A stretch of DNA of 64,000 nt from JAYZDP01 sp036337765 (GTDB taxonomy: Bacteria > Acidobacteriota > Thermoanaerobaculia > Multivoradales > Multivoraceae): the NCBI GenBank assembly GCA_036337765.1, contig JAYZDP010000161.1:6583-70582 (forward strand). Reading direction: 5' to 3'. Below the pieces are notes generated by a model. It saw only the letters and a list, made by a program, of their open reading frames with translations, ran no database searches and was not told the origin of the DNA. Numbering within the stretch: position 1 is the stretch's first letter; each line of letters starts with the position of its first letter. The translations under genes and the position numbers were made by a program. Below are positions 8,876 to 16,134 of this stretch, piece by piece.

Positions 8876-9316
8876 ATGAGCTGGCCGAGCACCGTTCCTT
8901 GCCTGGCTGTCGCCAGCGTGATCGCCGTTGCTGGTTGCGCCTCCAGTGGCGGGCCTGTTGCCGAGGCGCCCACCGCTGCGACCGAGCGCGAGCCGGTAGT
9001 TGCGGCCGAGGCTCCCGCGCCAGCCGAAACGACGCCAGCGTCGGCCTACCTTGCAGATGAAGCCGCCCTGAAGCGGGCCAGCCAGCTTTTTCGCGCCGTG
9101 TGCACGGGCTATTGCCACACCACCGAGGGGGCCGGCCGCGAAGCTCCGGATCTGTTCGACTGCGAATCCATGCACGGTGGATCCGACCAGGAGGTCTTCA
9201 CGGTCATCACGGGCGGGTTGCCGAACACGCAGATGCAGGCCTTCGGCGGCAAGCTGCCCGACGAGGATCTCTGGCGCATCGTCGCGTACCTGCGCGCCAA
9301 CTCGACCTGTAGCTGA
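8876..9316 (+). CDS. Lipoprotein cytochrome c with CX3CH heme motif
   Basis: Small mono-heme cytochrome, probably the electron acceptor of the upstream quinoprotein. The ATG at 8876 follows TTGAGGAG. The N-terminus is a lipoprotein signal with VAVAGC (Cys21), then an Ala/Pro/Glu linker. The heme site is Cys76-Thr-Gly-Tyr-Cys80-His81, three residues between the cysteines instead of two. A likely axial methionine is in LPNTQMQAFGG, and the C-terminal helix LWRIVAYLRAN is typical for cytochrome c. The gene order dehydrogenase, J-like, cytochrome resembles xoxFJG clusters. The open frame upstream of 8876 is out-of-frame coding for the previous gene. Confidence 0.85.
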   Translation: MSWPSTVPCLAVASVIAVAGCASSGGPVAEAPTAATEREPVVAAEAPAPAETTPASAYLADEAALKRASQLFRAVCTGYCHTTEGAGREAPDLFDCESMHGGSDQEVFTVITGGLPNTQMQAFGGKLPDEDLWRIVAYLRANSTCS

Positions 9317-9321
9317 TCGCG

Positions 9322-10353
9322 ATGCGCGCCGGCATCTACAGAGGCCGCGACACCATGCGACTGGAGGAGGTGCCCGTTCCGGTCCCGGGGCCTGACGAGG
9401 TCCGAGTGAAGGTCGAGGCCTGCGGTGTGTGCGGCTCGGACCTGCATGTCTACCGAAGCGACTCTCGGCAGGAGATGCTCGGGATGACCCTCGGCCACGA
9501 GTTTGTCGGTACCGTCGACGATGCGGGCTCGAGTGCGACGTTCCGGGTCGGCGATCGGGTCACCGTCGAGCCGCTGCTGTCGTGTGGCGAGTGCGCGCCG
9601 TGTCTCTCTGGCCGCAGCACCGGCTGCGCTCAATTCGGCCTCATCGGCATGCAGCAGCCCGGCGGCTTCGCCGACTACGTGGTGGCACCGGATCGCAGGC
9701 TGTTCCACGTGCCCGACGATCTCGAGCCGGCGATCGCCGCCTTGGCCGAGCCGGTGGCGGTGTGCGTGCGCGGCATCGACCGTGGGCGCATGGAGCCGGG
9801 AGAGCACGTGCTGGTCTTGGGCGGTGGCACGATCGGGCTTCTCACGGTTGCGGTGGCGCGCCTGCGCGGCGCTGGAAAGATCTCAATCACCGCGCGCTAT
9901 CCGCACCAGGCCGAAGCGGCTGTCGCGCTCGGCACCGATGAGGTTCTCGACCCCGAGACGGTGACCTCGCAGCACATGGCAGATTCTCTTCGAGAGTCTC
10001 CGCCGACTCTCGTCGTCGAGACCGTGGGTGGCGGCGCGCCGACGGTCCAGGCCGGCTATGCGGCAGCGGCACCCGGCGGCAGGGTGGTCGTACTCGGGGT
10101 CTTCTTCGAGCCCATGACCGTGGAACCGCTGGTCCTGCTGCGCAAGGAGGTCAGCCTGATCTGGTCGCTGTGCTACGTACGCCGAGCAGACGGCGGCTCG
10201 GACTTCGCCGAGGCGATCGGGATGATCTCGAAGCACTCGGAGCTCTTCGCCAGGATCCTCACTCACCGCCGGTCGCTCGACGAGGTGGCGGACGCCTTCG
10301 CGCTTTCCGACGACAAGAGTCGCGAGACGATCAAGGTCACGGTGTTCCCGTGA
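9322..10353 (+). CDS. Zinc-dependent alcohol dehydrogenase (MDR superfamily)
   Basis: Medium-chain NAD(P)-dependent dehydrogenase of the sorbitol/threonine dehydrogenase type. Catalytic zinc motif EACGVCGSDLHVY and GHEF; structural zinc cysteines in CGECAPCLSGRSTGC; Rossmann motif GGGTIGLLTVAVARLRG. The length of 343 residues is normal. It starts 5 bases after the cytochrome stop and may belong to the same transcript, consistent with alcohol or polyol metabolism. The substrate cannot be assigned. Confidence 0.85.
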   Translation: MRAGIYRGRDTMRLEEVPVPVPGPDEVRVKVEACGVCGSDLHVYRSDSRQEMLGMTLGHEFVGTVDDAGSSATFRVGDRVTVEPLLSCGECAPCLSGRSTGCAQFGLIGMQQPGGFADYVVAPDRRLFHVPDDLEPAIAALAEPVAVCVRGIDRGRMEPGEHVLVLGGGTIGLLTVAVARLRGAGKISITARYPHQAEAAVALGTDEVLDPETVTSQHMADSLRESPPTLVVETVGGGAPTVQAGYAAAAPGGRVVVLGVFFEPMTVEPLVLLRKEVSLIWSLCYVRRADGGSDFAEAIGMISKHSELFARILTHRRSLDEVADAFALSDDKSRETIKVTVFP

Positions 10354-10363
10354 GCGCGGGCCA

Positions 10364-11260
10364 ATGACCGCCGTTGCGCCCAATTCGAATCCGGCGCTGC
10401 AGGCGTTGCTCGAGCTGCTTGAGATGGAGCGCATCGAGGTCAACCTGTTTCGCGCCCAGAACGGGCCGAGCCAGCACGTCTTCGGCGGGCAGGTACTCGG
10501 CCAGGCGATCGTCGCTGCGTCGCGCACAGTCGAGGACCGGCACCTGCACTCGATCCACGGCTACTTCCTCCGCCGCGGCGACGCGTCGACTCCGATCCTC
10601 TTCGACGTCGATCGTATTCGCGACGGATCGAGCTTCACGACCCGGCGTGTGGTCGGTATCCAGCACGGCCAGGCGATCTTCAACATGTCGTCGTCGTTCC
10701 AGCGCGCCGAGAAGGGGCTCGAGCATCAGGGGGAGATGCCCGACGTGCCGCCGCCGGAGGAGCTGCAGTCAGATCGCGGCTTTTACCGCGAGCGCGCCAA
10801 GGTCGACCCGGGCGTGGAGCGCTACTCGTTTCGCTACGAGGCGATCGAGAGCCGCCAGGTCGAGGGTCTGCACATGGTGCCGCGCCAGCGGCGTGAGGCG
10901 CACGAGCCTCGCAAGCACACCTGGATGAGGACGCGCGGTGCCTTGCCCGAAGATCCGGTCGTTCACGGCTCGTTTCTGGCTTACATGTCCGACATGGACT
11001 TCATGTCGACCTCGATGCTGCCGCACGGGCCGGAGCTTGCCTCGTACACGATCCAGGGCGCGACGCTCGACCACGCGATGTGGTTCCACCGCCCCTTCCG
11101 CGCCGACGAGTGGCTGCTGTTCTCGAAGGAGAGCCCGTCCGCGGCAGGCTCGCGAGGGTTCGTGCGCGGCCACTTCTTCGACCGCGAAGGCCGGCTGGTG
11201 GCGTCTACGACGCAGGAGTGTCTGATTCGGCTTCGAGAGCGGCGGGTGGACGTTCCGTAG
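10364..11260 (+). CDS. tesB: Acyl-CoA thioesterase II
   Basis: Double hot-dog thioesterase that hydrolyses acyl-CoAs in the cytoplasm. The N-terminal motif GPSQHVFGGQVLGQAIVAA and HSIHGYFLRRGD are TesB hallmarks. The second hot-dog carries the catalytic region ATLDHAMWFHRPFRADEW, then GFVRGHFFDREGRLVAS and TQE. The length of 298 residues is near the family norm. Its 3' end overlaps the convergent acyltransferase gene by 56 bases. Confidence 0.93.
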   Translation: MTAVAPNSNPALQALLELLEMERIEVNLFRAQNGPSQHVFGGQVLGQAIVAASRTVEDRHLHSIHGYFLRRGDASTPILFDVDRIRDGSSFTTRRVVGIQHGQAIFNMSSSFQRAEKGLEHQGEMPDVPPPEELQSDRGFYRERAKVDPGVERYSFRYEAIESRQVEGLHMVPRQRREAHEPRKHTWMRTRGALPEDPVVHGSFLAYMSDMDFMSTSMLPHGPELASYTIQGATLDHAMWFHRPFRADEWLLFSKESPSAAGSRGFVRGHFFDREGRLVASTTQECLIRLRERRVDVP

Positions 11261-12719
11261 CGGCGACCGATCCCTGCACAGCGGCTCGAGGCGGTAGGTT
11301 CAGCGCCGTCGCCTCGCCCAGGAAGGTGCGAATCTCGCCCGCTCCGAGTCCCGGAGCAGCGGCCAGTCTCCAGGCGTCGATGTCGGCTGCCAGGAGCAGC
11401 GAGCCGCGCGGCCGGCGATGCTCGAGGTAGGTGCCGAGCAGCTCGGCAGCGCCGGGCTCGAGCTCGTGCAGTTCGGCGCCGTCGATGATGACGAGCGACT
11501 TGGAGTCGTCGCGTCGGAGACGGGTGTGCAGAGCATCCCTATCCCGTTCTTCGGCGAGCTCTTTCAGCAGGTCGTCGAGGCGGGCGTAGGTGACGCTGTG
11601 GCCGGACTCGACCATCGCCCTGCCGAAGGCCGCCGCGAGCTCGGTCCGCTGTGGCCGAGGGCCGCCGGTGAGAACGAGATGGCGACAGTGCTCGATGAAC
11701 CTCTCGTCGCCGATGAGCTCGCCCAAAGTACCGGCCTCCTCGCCGGCGGGCCCGGTGAGTAGCGTCGCGAGATCCGTGCTGGGCGGTAGCCGCGACGTCT
11801 TGCGAAGCCTTTCTATGGATTCGGGCCAGCTCTGTCTCGCGCTTCGTTTCCATCGGGTGTGGGGCCAGAACCAAAGCTCCGGCGCCTCGGCGACCCGGTC
11901 CTCGATCACCTTCATGTAGCGGCGCGTCAGGCGCACGATCTCGGCCTCTCCCTTGTCTTGCGGAACGATCGGCTCGTGGAAGGTCACCGTGTAGCGGCCG
12001 TCCCCGCGGGGTACGCAGAAGATCGGCACCGCCGGCGCACCGGTCGCGATCGACAGCTGCGCAGGGACCGACGTGGTCCAGGCGAGTCGGCCAAGGAACG
12101 GGATCAGCACACCCTCGGTCGGGCGCACCCGCTGGTCGATCGCCATCGCGATCACTCCATCGGCGCGCAGGATGTTGAGCATCTTGTGCGCGCTACGGCG
12201 TCGGGGCACCTGTTCGACTCCCGTTCGGCGTCGCAGCTGTGCGATGTCGTCGGCCACGAGTCGATTGTTTTGGGGCCGATACAGGATGTGCATTTCGCCG
12301 ACTTGCTTGGGGGCCGCGTAGGTGATGAGGTCCCAGGAGCCGAAGTGTGCGGTGAGTAGGAAGGTCCCGTTTCCTCGTTGAAGCGCACTGTGGAGATGAT
12401 GCAGACCCTCGAACTCGAAGATATCGTCCAACGCTTTGCCTTCGTACCCTGAAACCGCGAGAGCTTCGAGAAAGGCAGAGCCGAAGTGTGCGAAGCAGCG
12501 ACGGCCGAGCGCGTCGCAATCCTCGGCGCTCTTGGCCGGAAACGAACCGGCGAGGTTCTTCTGAGTCAGGCGACGCCGGCTGGCCAGCAGTCGGTATGCG
12601 ACCCGACCGAACCACCTCCCGAAGCTCGACACCGCGCGGCGAGGCAACAGGTGAATGCCGCGACTCAATAGCCAGTAGCCGCAGTACTGCAGTCGGTGAG
12701 CGAGGCTTCGAGAGGTCAT
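11205..12719 (-). CDS. LpxL/HtrB-type acyltransferase fused to a degenerate IstB-like ATPase domain
   Basis: Residues about 1-305 are a lysophospholipid/LPS acyltransferase: HX4D catalytic motif at 125-130 (HFGSWD), substrate motif in DQRVRPTEGVLIPFLG, and ELWFWPHTRWK near the end, all typical of LpxL/HtrB. Residues about 325-482 match the layout of an IstB/DnaC-like P-loop domain: GDERFIEHCRHLVLTGG, then SVTYARLDDLLKEL, SLVIIDGAELHEL (Walker B position), and a final ATALNLPPR strand. The Walker A position reads GGPRPQRTEL, without the lysine, and Walker B lacks the acidic pair, so ATP hydrolysis is unlikely. Family acyltransferases stop at about 300 residues. The ATG overlaps the ACP stop as ATGA, so the pair is translationally coupled. 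Confidence 0.88.
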   Translation of the reverse strand: MTSRSLAHRLQYCGYWLLSRGIHLLPRRAVSSFGRWFGRVAYRLLASRRRLTQKNLAGSFPAKSAEDCDALGRRCFAHFGSAFLEALAVSGYEGKALDDIFEFEGLHHLHSALQRGNGTFLLTAHFGSWDLITYAAPKQVGEMHILYRPQNNRLVADDIAQLRRRTGVEQVPRRRSAHKMLNILRADGVIAMAIDQRVRPTEGVLIPFLGRLAWTTSVPAQLSIATGAPAVPIFCVPRGDGRYTVTFHEPIVPQDKGEAEIVRLTRRYMKVIEDRVAEAPELWFWPHTRWKRSARQSWPESIERLRKTSRLPPSTDLATLLTGPAGEEAGTLGELIGDERFIEHCRHLVLTGGPRPQRTELAAAFGRAMVESGHSVTYARLDDLLKELAEERDRDALHTRLRRDDSKSLVIIDGAELHELEPGAAELLGTYLEHRRPRGSLLLAADIDAWRLAAAPGLGAGEIRTFLGEATALNLPPRAAVQGSVAATERPPAALEAESDTPAS

Positions 12720-12964
12720 TTCGGGGAGGAGACCGCCGCACCTTCAACGTAGGCCACGATGTCGCCGACGGTGTCGAGGTCGGCCGCGTCCTCGTCGCTG
12801 ATCACGACCCCGGTCGACTCCTCGATCTCGATCAGAAGCTCCAGTGCCTTCGGCGAGTCGATGCCCAGATCGACCATCAGATCCATGCCGGGCTCGAGCT
12901 CGTCGACCGGCCGCTCACTGATCCGCGAGATGGTCTCGAGGGCTTTCTGCGCAGGATCGCTCAT
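12716..12964 (-). CDS. Acyl carrier protein
   Basis: An 82-residue acidic four-helix carrier starting MSDPAQKALETISRI. The phosphopantetheine serine lies in VDLGIDSPKALELL. The usual DSL is DSP here, which is seen in specialised carriers rather than in housekeeping AcpP. The ATG at 12964 is chosen because upstream sequence in frame is antisense to the diiron gene. It is coupled by ATGA to the acyltransferase, which suggests it delivers the acyl chain used by that enzyme. Confidence 0.88.
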   Translation of the reverse strand: MSDPAQKALETISRISERPVDELEPGMDLMVDLGIDSPKALELLIEIEESTGVVISDEDAADLDTVGDIVAYVEGAAVSSPK

Positions 12965-13147
12965 GTCTCCTCGAACTTTAGGATTGGACGCGCGCCAGCG
13001 ACGTCGTATTGTGCCGGGTTGGGACTTGGTCAGAAGGTGACTAGGGCGGGGAGTGTAGCAGCGCTGAGCCCTTCCAACCTGAAGGGGCGGTGGTGCGAAG
13101 CGACCTTTGCAGTATGCTGCGCGCCGCCTCCCCCCCGAGCCGCGAAA

Positions 13148-13954
13148 ATGAAGATCCCGCGCGTCGTTCCGATCCTCGAGAAAGAGCGCATCCTGCGCCT
13201 GTTCCACCAGGCGCAGGAGGCCCAATGGTCCGCCCGCGCCATCTCCTGGGACGCTCCGCAGGTGCTGACCTCGAGCGTCTCGAAAGATCGGATGGCGCGC
13301 CTGTTGACACCGATCTTGATGAGCGAGCAGTCCGCCTTCCACTCCGCGTCGAGGCTGCTGCCGATGCTCGACGAGGCCGGGGAGGCTGAGAGCCAGTACT
13401 ACATGACCACCTGGATCGTCGACGAGGCGCGCCACGCGGAGCTCTTCTATCGGCTGCTGAAGCGTTTCGATCGCGAGCCGCTGTCGCCGCGGCGCTTCCC
13501 GGCCGCCTACATGTTCCACTCGCGAAACCGTTCGGCGGAGCTGAATGTCTTTCTGTCGGGGCTTCTGATCATCGAGGTCCTGGCCAAGAAGGCGATGACC
13601 GAGTTCTTGCGGATCGACGTCGACACCGCGCTATCGGAGATCTGCGAGGGCATCCTGCGCGACGAGGCTCGCCATCTCAGCTTCAATCGCATCTACATCG
13701 AAGACCACCTTGCCGGCCTCGAGGCGTCGGACCCGGCTGTCGCGGAGGCCTGCGGCGTACGCCTGACCGATCACATGGAGAGCCTACTCGCCGGGGTCCC
13801 GGAGTTCCTGGGGAGCATGCGGGCTGACTTCGACGACATCGGCTTTCAGACCGAGATGGTCGTCGAGGAGCTCCGCGTCGAGGCGCGCCAGCGGATGGAG
13901 CGCTCGGTCGCCAAGGGAAGGGACAGAGGCTCGAGAGCCCCTACGACCTCGTAG
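13148..13954 (+). CDS. Ferritin-like diiron protein (AurF/oxygenase-like)
   Basis: A helical protein of 268 residues with repeated iron-ligand motifs: Glu in MSEQSAFHSASRLL, EXXH in VDEARHAELFYR, Glu in LLIIEVLAKKAM, and EXXH in RDEARHLSFNRIYIEDH. This is the pattern of a carboxylate-bridged diiron four-helix bundle, as in AurF/CmlI N-oxygenases or fatty acyl oxidases. The ATG at 13148 begins the homologous region (MKIPRVVPILEKERI). It is divergent from the ACP/acyltransferase pair across 183 bases, so it may oxidise an ACP-bound acyl chain; that is inference. Confidence 0.75.
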   Translation: MKIPRVVPILEKERILRLFHQAQEAQWSARAISWDAPQVLTSSVSKDRMARLLTPILMSEQSAFHSASRLLPMLDEAGEAESQYYMTTWIVDEARHAELFYRLLKRFDREPLSPRRFPAAYMFHSRNRSAELNVFLSGLLIIEVLAKKAMTEFLRIDVDTALSEICEGILRDEARHLSFNRIYIEDHLAGLEASDPAVAEACGVRLTDHMESLLAGVPEFLGSMRADFDDIGFQTEMVVEELRVEARQRMERSVAKGRDRGSRAPTTS

Positions 13955-13975
13955 GCACCGAGTTCGTGACCGGCC

Positions 13976-14353
13976 TCAAGCGCCATCGAGGGTGATCTCG
14001 ATCCAGGCCCGTTTGGCCTTGCGCCCGGTGAGGCTGGCGAAGAAGTCGAGGAGGCGCATCTGCAGACCGTACTTGGAACGGATCGTCCCGTGGGCCTGTT
14101 CGATGGCCGCGGCGTCGTCCATCAGGGTGGCGTTCGCGTCGTGCCACTCGCCATGCACGGCCCCTCGAGCGCCGCATGCGGCCACCCGGGCTCGGGAGGA
14201 GTTGCGCAGTCGCTTCACCTTGCCCGCCTTCGACTCCGAAAAGACGTAGTAGTGCCCGTCACGCTCCGCGAACCAGACCGGTGTTGGCACCTCTCGGCCA
14301 GTCTTTCGGAACGTGACCAGGCTGAGGTAGCTCTCACCTGCGAGGGGATCCAC
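13976..14353 (-). CDS. PPOX-class (F420/flavin-dependent) split-barrel protein
   Basis: A small split beta-barrel flavin or F420 enzyme of 125 residues. The pattern YLSLVTFRKTGREVPTPVWF, then DGHYYVFSESKAGKVKRLRN and VAACGARGAVHGEW, matches the PPOX-class F420-dependent family related to Rv2061c. No F420 biosynthesis genes are visible in the window, so the cofactor is uncertain. It converges with the diiron gene. Confidence 0.78.
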   Translation of the reverse strand: MDPLAGESYLSLVTFRKTGREVPTPVWFAERDGHYYVFSESKAGKVKRLRNSSRARVAACGARGAVHGEWHDANATLMDDAAAIEQAHGTIRSKYGLQMRLLDFFASLTGRKAKRAWIEITLDGA

Positions 14354-14359
14354 GCTGCG

Positions 14360-14640
14360 ATTCTACTTTGGCTGGTCAGCAACGCATCCTCGGCGCCGAG
14401 GATGCCGACTACCTGGTAGCTCTGGCCACTCAGGGTGAGGCTCGACCCCAGCAGCGACGGGTCTTCGCCGAAGCGCGTCCGCCATACGGCGTTCGAGAGG
14501 ACGACCGCGGGCGGACCGCCGTACGCCTGCTCGTCCACGGTCGGCAGGCGTCCGAGATCCGGCTGCCAGCCGAGCATCTCGAAGAATCCCTGCGTATGCT
14601 GGAGCACGGTCAACGGCGCCGAAGGTGTTGGTTGGGTCGC
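14360..14640 (-). pseudogene. ADOP/MacB-type permease fragment (first periplasmic domain)
   Basis: The reverse strand encodes GFFEMLGWQPDLGRLP, then GGPPAVVLSNAVWRTRF and LTLSGQSYQVVGILGAED. This is the signature of the first MacB_PCD domain in duplicated orphan permeases (consensus FFEVLG, VVLSHALWRRRFGGDP, YTVVGV). Nothing of the membrane parts is present, and the frame runs into unrelated sequence on both sides, so this is a relic of about 90 codons. See the matching relics at 29481-29867 and 42601-43338. Confidence 0.72.
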
Positions 14641-14731
14641 GATCGGTGAACGCGACCAGACGCTGCGTTGTTTCGCGACACCCCGGCCCGCCGGCACGGA
14701 GCTTGTACGATTCCGGACCGGAGGAAGAATC

Positions 14732-15220
14732 ATGGTCGACGCGGATCTCGCGGCTCGGATCGGACGACTGGAGGACATTGAGGCGATTCGCCGGCTCAAG
14801 GCGCGGTACTGCTATGCCTGTGACGATGGCTACGACACCGACACGCTGGTCGATCTGTTCGTCGAGGATGCGGTGTGGGATGGCGGGGATCTGGGAGTGG
14901 CCGTCGGGCGAGAGAAGATCCGGCGATTCTTCGACAACACCCCGGCCGTCATGCCTTTTGCGGTCCACATGGTGATGGACCCGCTGATCGACGTCGATGG
15001 CGATCGGGCGACTGGGGCCTGGTACCTCTTCCAGGCGGCGACCTATGCGCCGGACGGCACCGCGCTGTGGGGCTCGGCTCGCTACGACGAGGAGTACGTC
15101 CGCACGGCGCAGGGCTGGAAGTTCCAGAGTCTGCGGCTGACCTCGCACTTCTGGACACCCTTCGACGCCGGCTGGCTCGAGAAGCGCTCGATATTCGAGC
15201 AGCCGCAGGAGGCCGAGTAG
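14732..15220 (+). CDS. SnoaL-like (NTF2-fold) protein
   Basis: A 162-residue cone-fold protein starting MVDADLAARIGRLEDIEAI after GAGGAAG. The motifs AIRRLKARYCYACDDGYDT, LFVEDAVWDGG and GSARYDEEYVRTAQGWKF are typical of SnoaL_4-type nuclear-transport-factor-2-like proteins, which may be isomerases, hydrolases or binding domains. No catalytic assignment is possible. It lies 2 bases upstream of the ROK kinase and is probably co-transcribed with it. Confidence 0.75.
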   Translation: MVDADLAARIGRLEDIEAIRRLKARYCYACDDGYDTDTLVDLFVEDAVWDGGDLGVAVGREKIRRFFDNTPAVMPFAVHMVMDPLIDVDGDRATGAWYLFQAATYAPDGTALWGSARYDEEYVRTAQGWKFQSLRLTSHFWTPFDAGWLEKRSIFEQPQEAE

Positions 15221-15222
15221 GG

Positions 15223-16134
15223 ATGGTGCCCGAGCAGCTGTCGATCGGGGTAGACGCGGGCGGCACCAACATCAAGGCAGTCGCGATCGGTGGGGATGGT
15301 GCGATTCGCGCTCAACTGGCGCTGGCGACGCCGCAGGACCGCGATGGCCTGATTGATGCGGTCGCCGGGCTGGTGGCCGACGTTGAATCCGAGATCGGCA
15401 AGACTGCCGCGAACGTCGGATTTTCTGCTCCGGGGCTTGCGGCGCGTGATGGCCACTCGATCGCCTGGATGCAGGGGCGGATGGAAGCGGTACAGGGCCT
15501 CGACTGGACCTCGGCGCTGGGTCGCGATGCGCCGGTTTGGGTGCTCAACGACGCTCACGCGGCGATCGTCGCCGAGGCCTGGTTGGGGGCGGCGGTGGGG
15601 TGCCGCAACGTGGTCTTGTTCACCCTGGGTACCGGAATCGGTGGGGCAGTCATGGTCGACGGACGGTTGCTTCAGGGGCAGTTGGGCCGTGCCGGGCATC
15701 TCGGGCACCTGTCGCTCGATATCGACGGCGAACCGGACATCTGCCGAGCTCCTGGCAGCCTCGAGGATGCGGTGGGTGACTGCACGATCGAGGCCCGCAG
15801 CGGCGGGCGCTTCTCGACGACCGCGGACCTGGTCGCTGCGGCCGAGACAGGCGACGAGGGTGCCAGGCACGTATGGAGGCGGTCGGTGCGGGCGTTGGCC
15901 TGCGGCATCGCGTCGCTGATCAACGTCGCCGATCCGGAGATGGTGGTGCTCGGTGGCGGCATCGCCAAGGCCGGGAAGGCTCTGTTCGAGCCGCTCGGAC
16001 GGGAGATGCAAGACGTGGAGTGGCGACCGGTTGGCGGCGATGGGGTGCCGATCGTCCCGGCGGCTCTAGGTGAGAACGCCGGAGCGATCGGCGCGGCCCG
16101 TTACGCCGCTGCACAGAATAGCGGAGCGACATGA
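15223..16134 (+). CDS. ROK-family sugar kinase with altered zinc motif
   Basis: ROK kinase of 303 residues that phosphorylates a hexose or amino sugar with ATP. The phosphate motif is VDAGGTNIKAVA, the second ATP motif VVLFTLGTGIGGAVMVDG, then GRAGHLGHLSLD. The region that normally holds the zinc-binding CXCGXXGCXE reads ICRAPGSLED, so only one of the usual cysteines remains. The adenosine motif LINVADPEMVVLGGGIAKAG is intact. The ATG at 15223 lies 2 bases after the SnoaL stop; the downstream sulfotransferase overlaps as ATGA. Confidence 0.85.
   Translation: MVPEQLSIGVDAGGTNIKAVAIGGDGAIRAQLALATPQDRDGLIDAVAGLVADVESEIGKTAANVGFSAPGLAARDGHSIAWMQGRMEAVQGLDWTSALGRDAPVWVLNDAHAAIVAEAWLGAAVGCRNVVLFTLGTGIGGAVMVDGRLLQGQLGRAGHLGHLSLDIDGEPDICRAPGSLEDAVGDCTIEARSGGRFSTTADLVAAAETGDEGARHVWRRSVRALACGIASLINVADPEMVVLGGGIAKAGKALFEPLGREMQDVEWRPVGGDGVPIVPAALGENAGAIGAARYAAAQNSGAT

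Noticed and set aside
11205..12719. An IS21-type element, suggested by the IstB-like domain
   Set aside because: There is no IstA transposase or terminal inverted repeats, the domain is fused in frame to an acyltransferase and its ATP motifs are lost.
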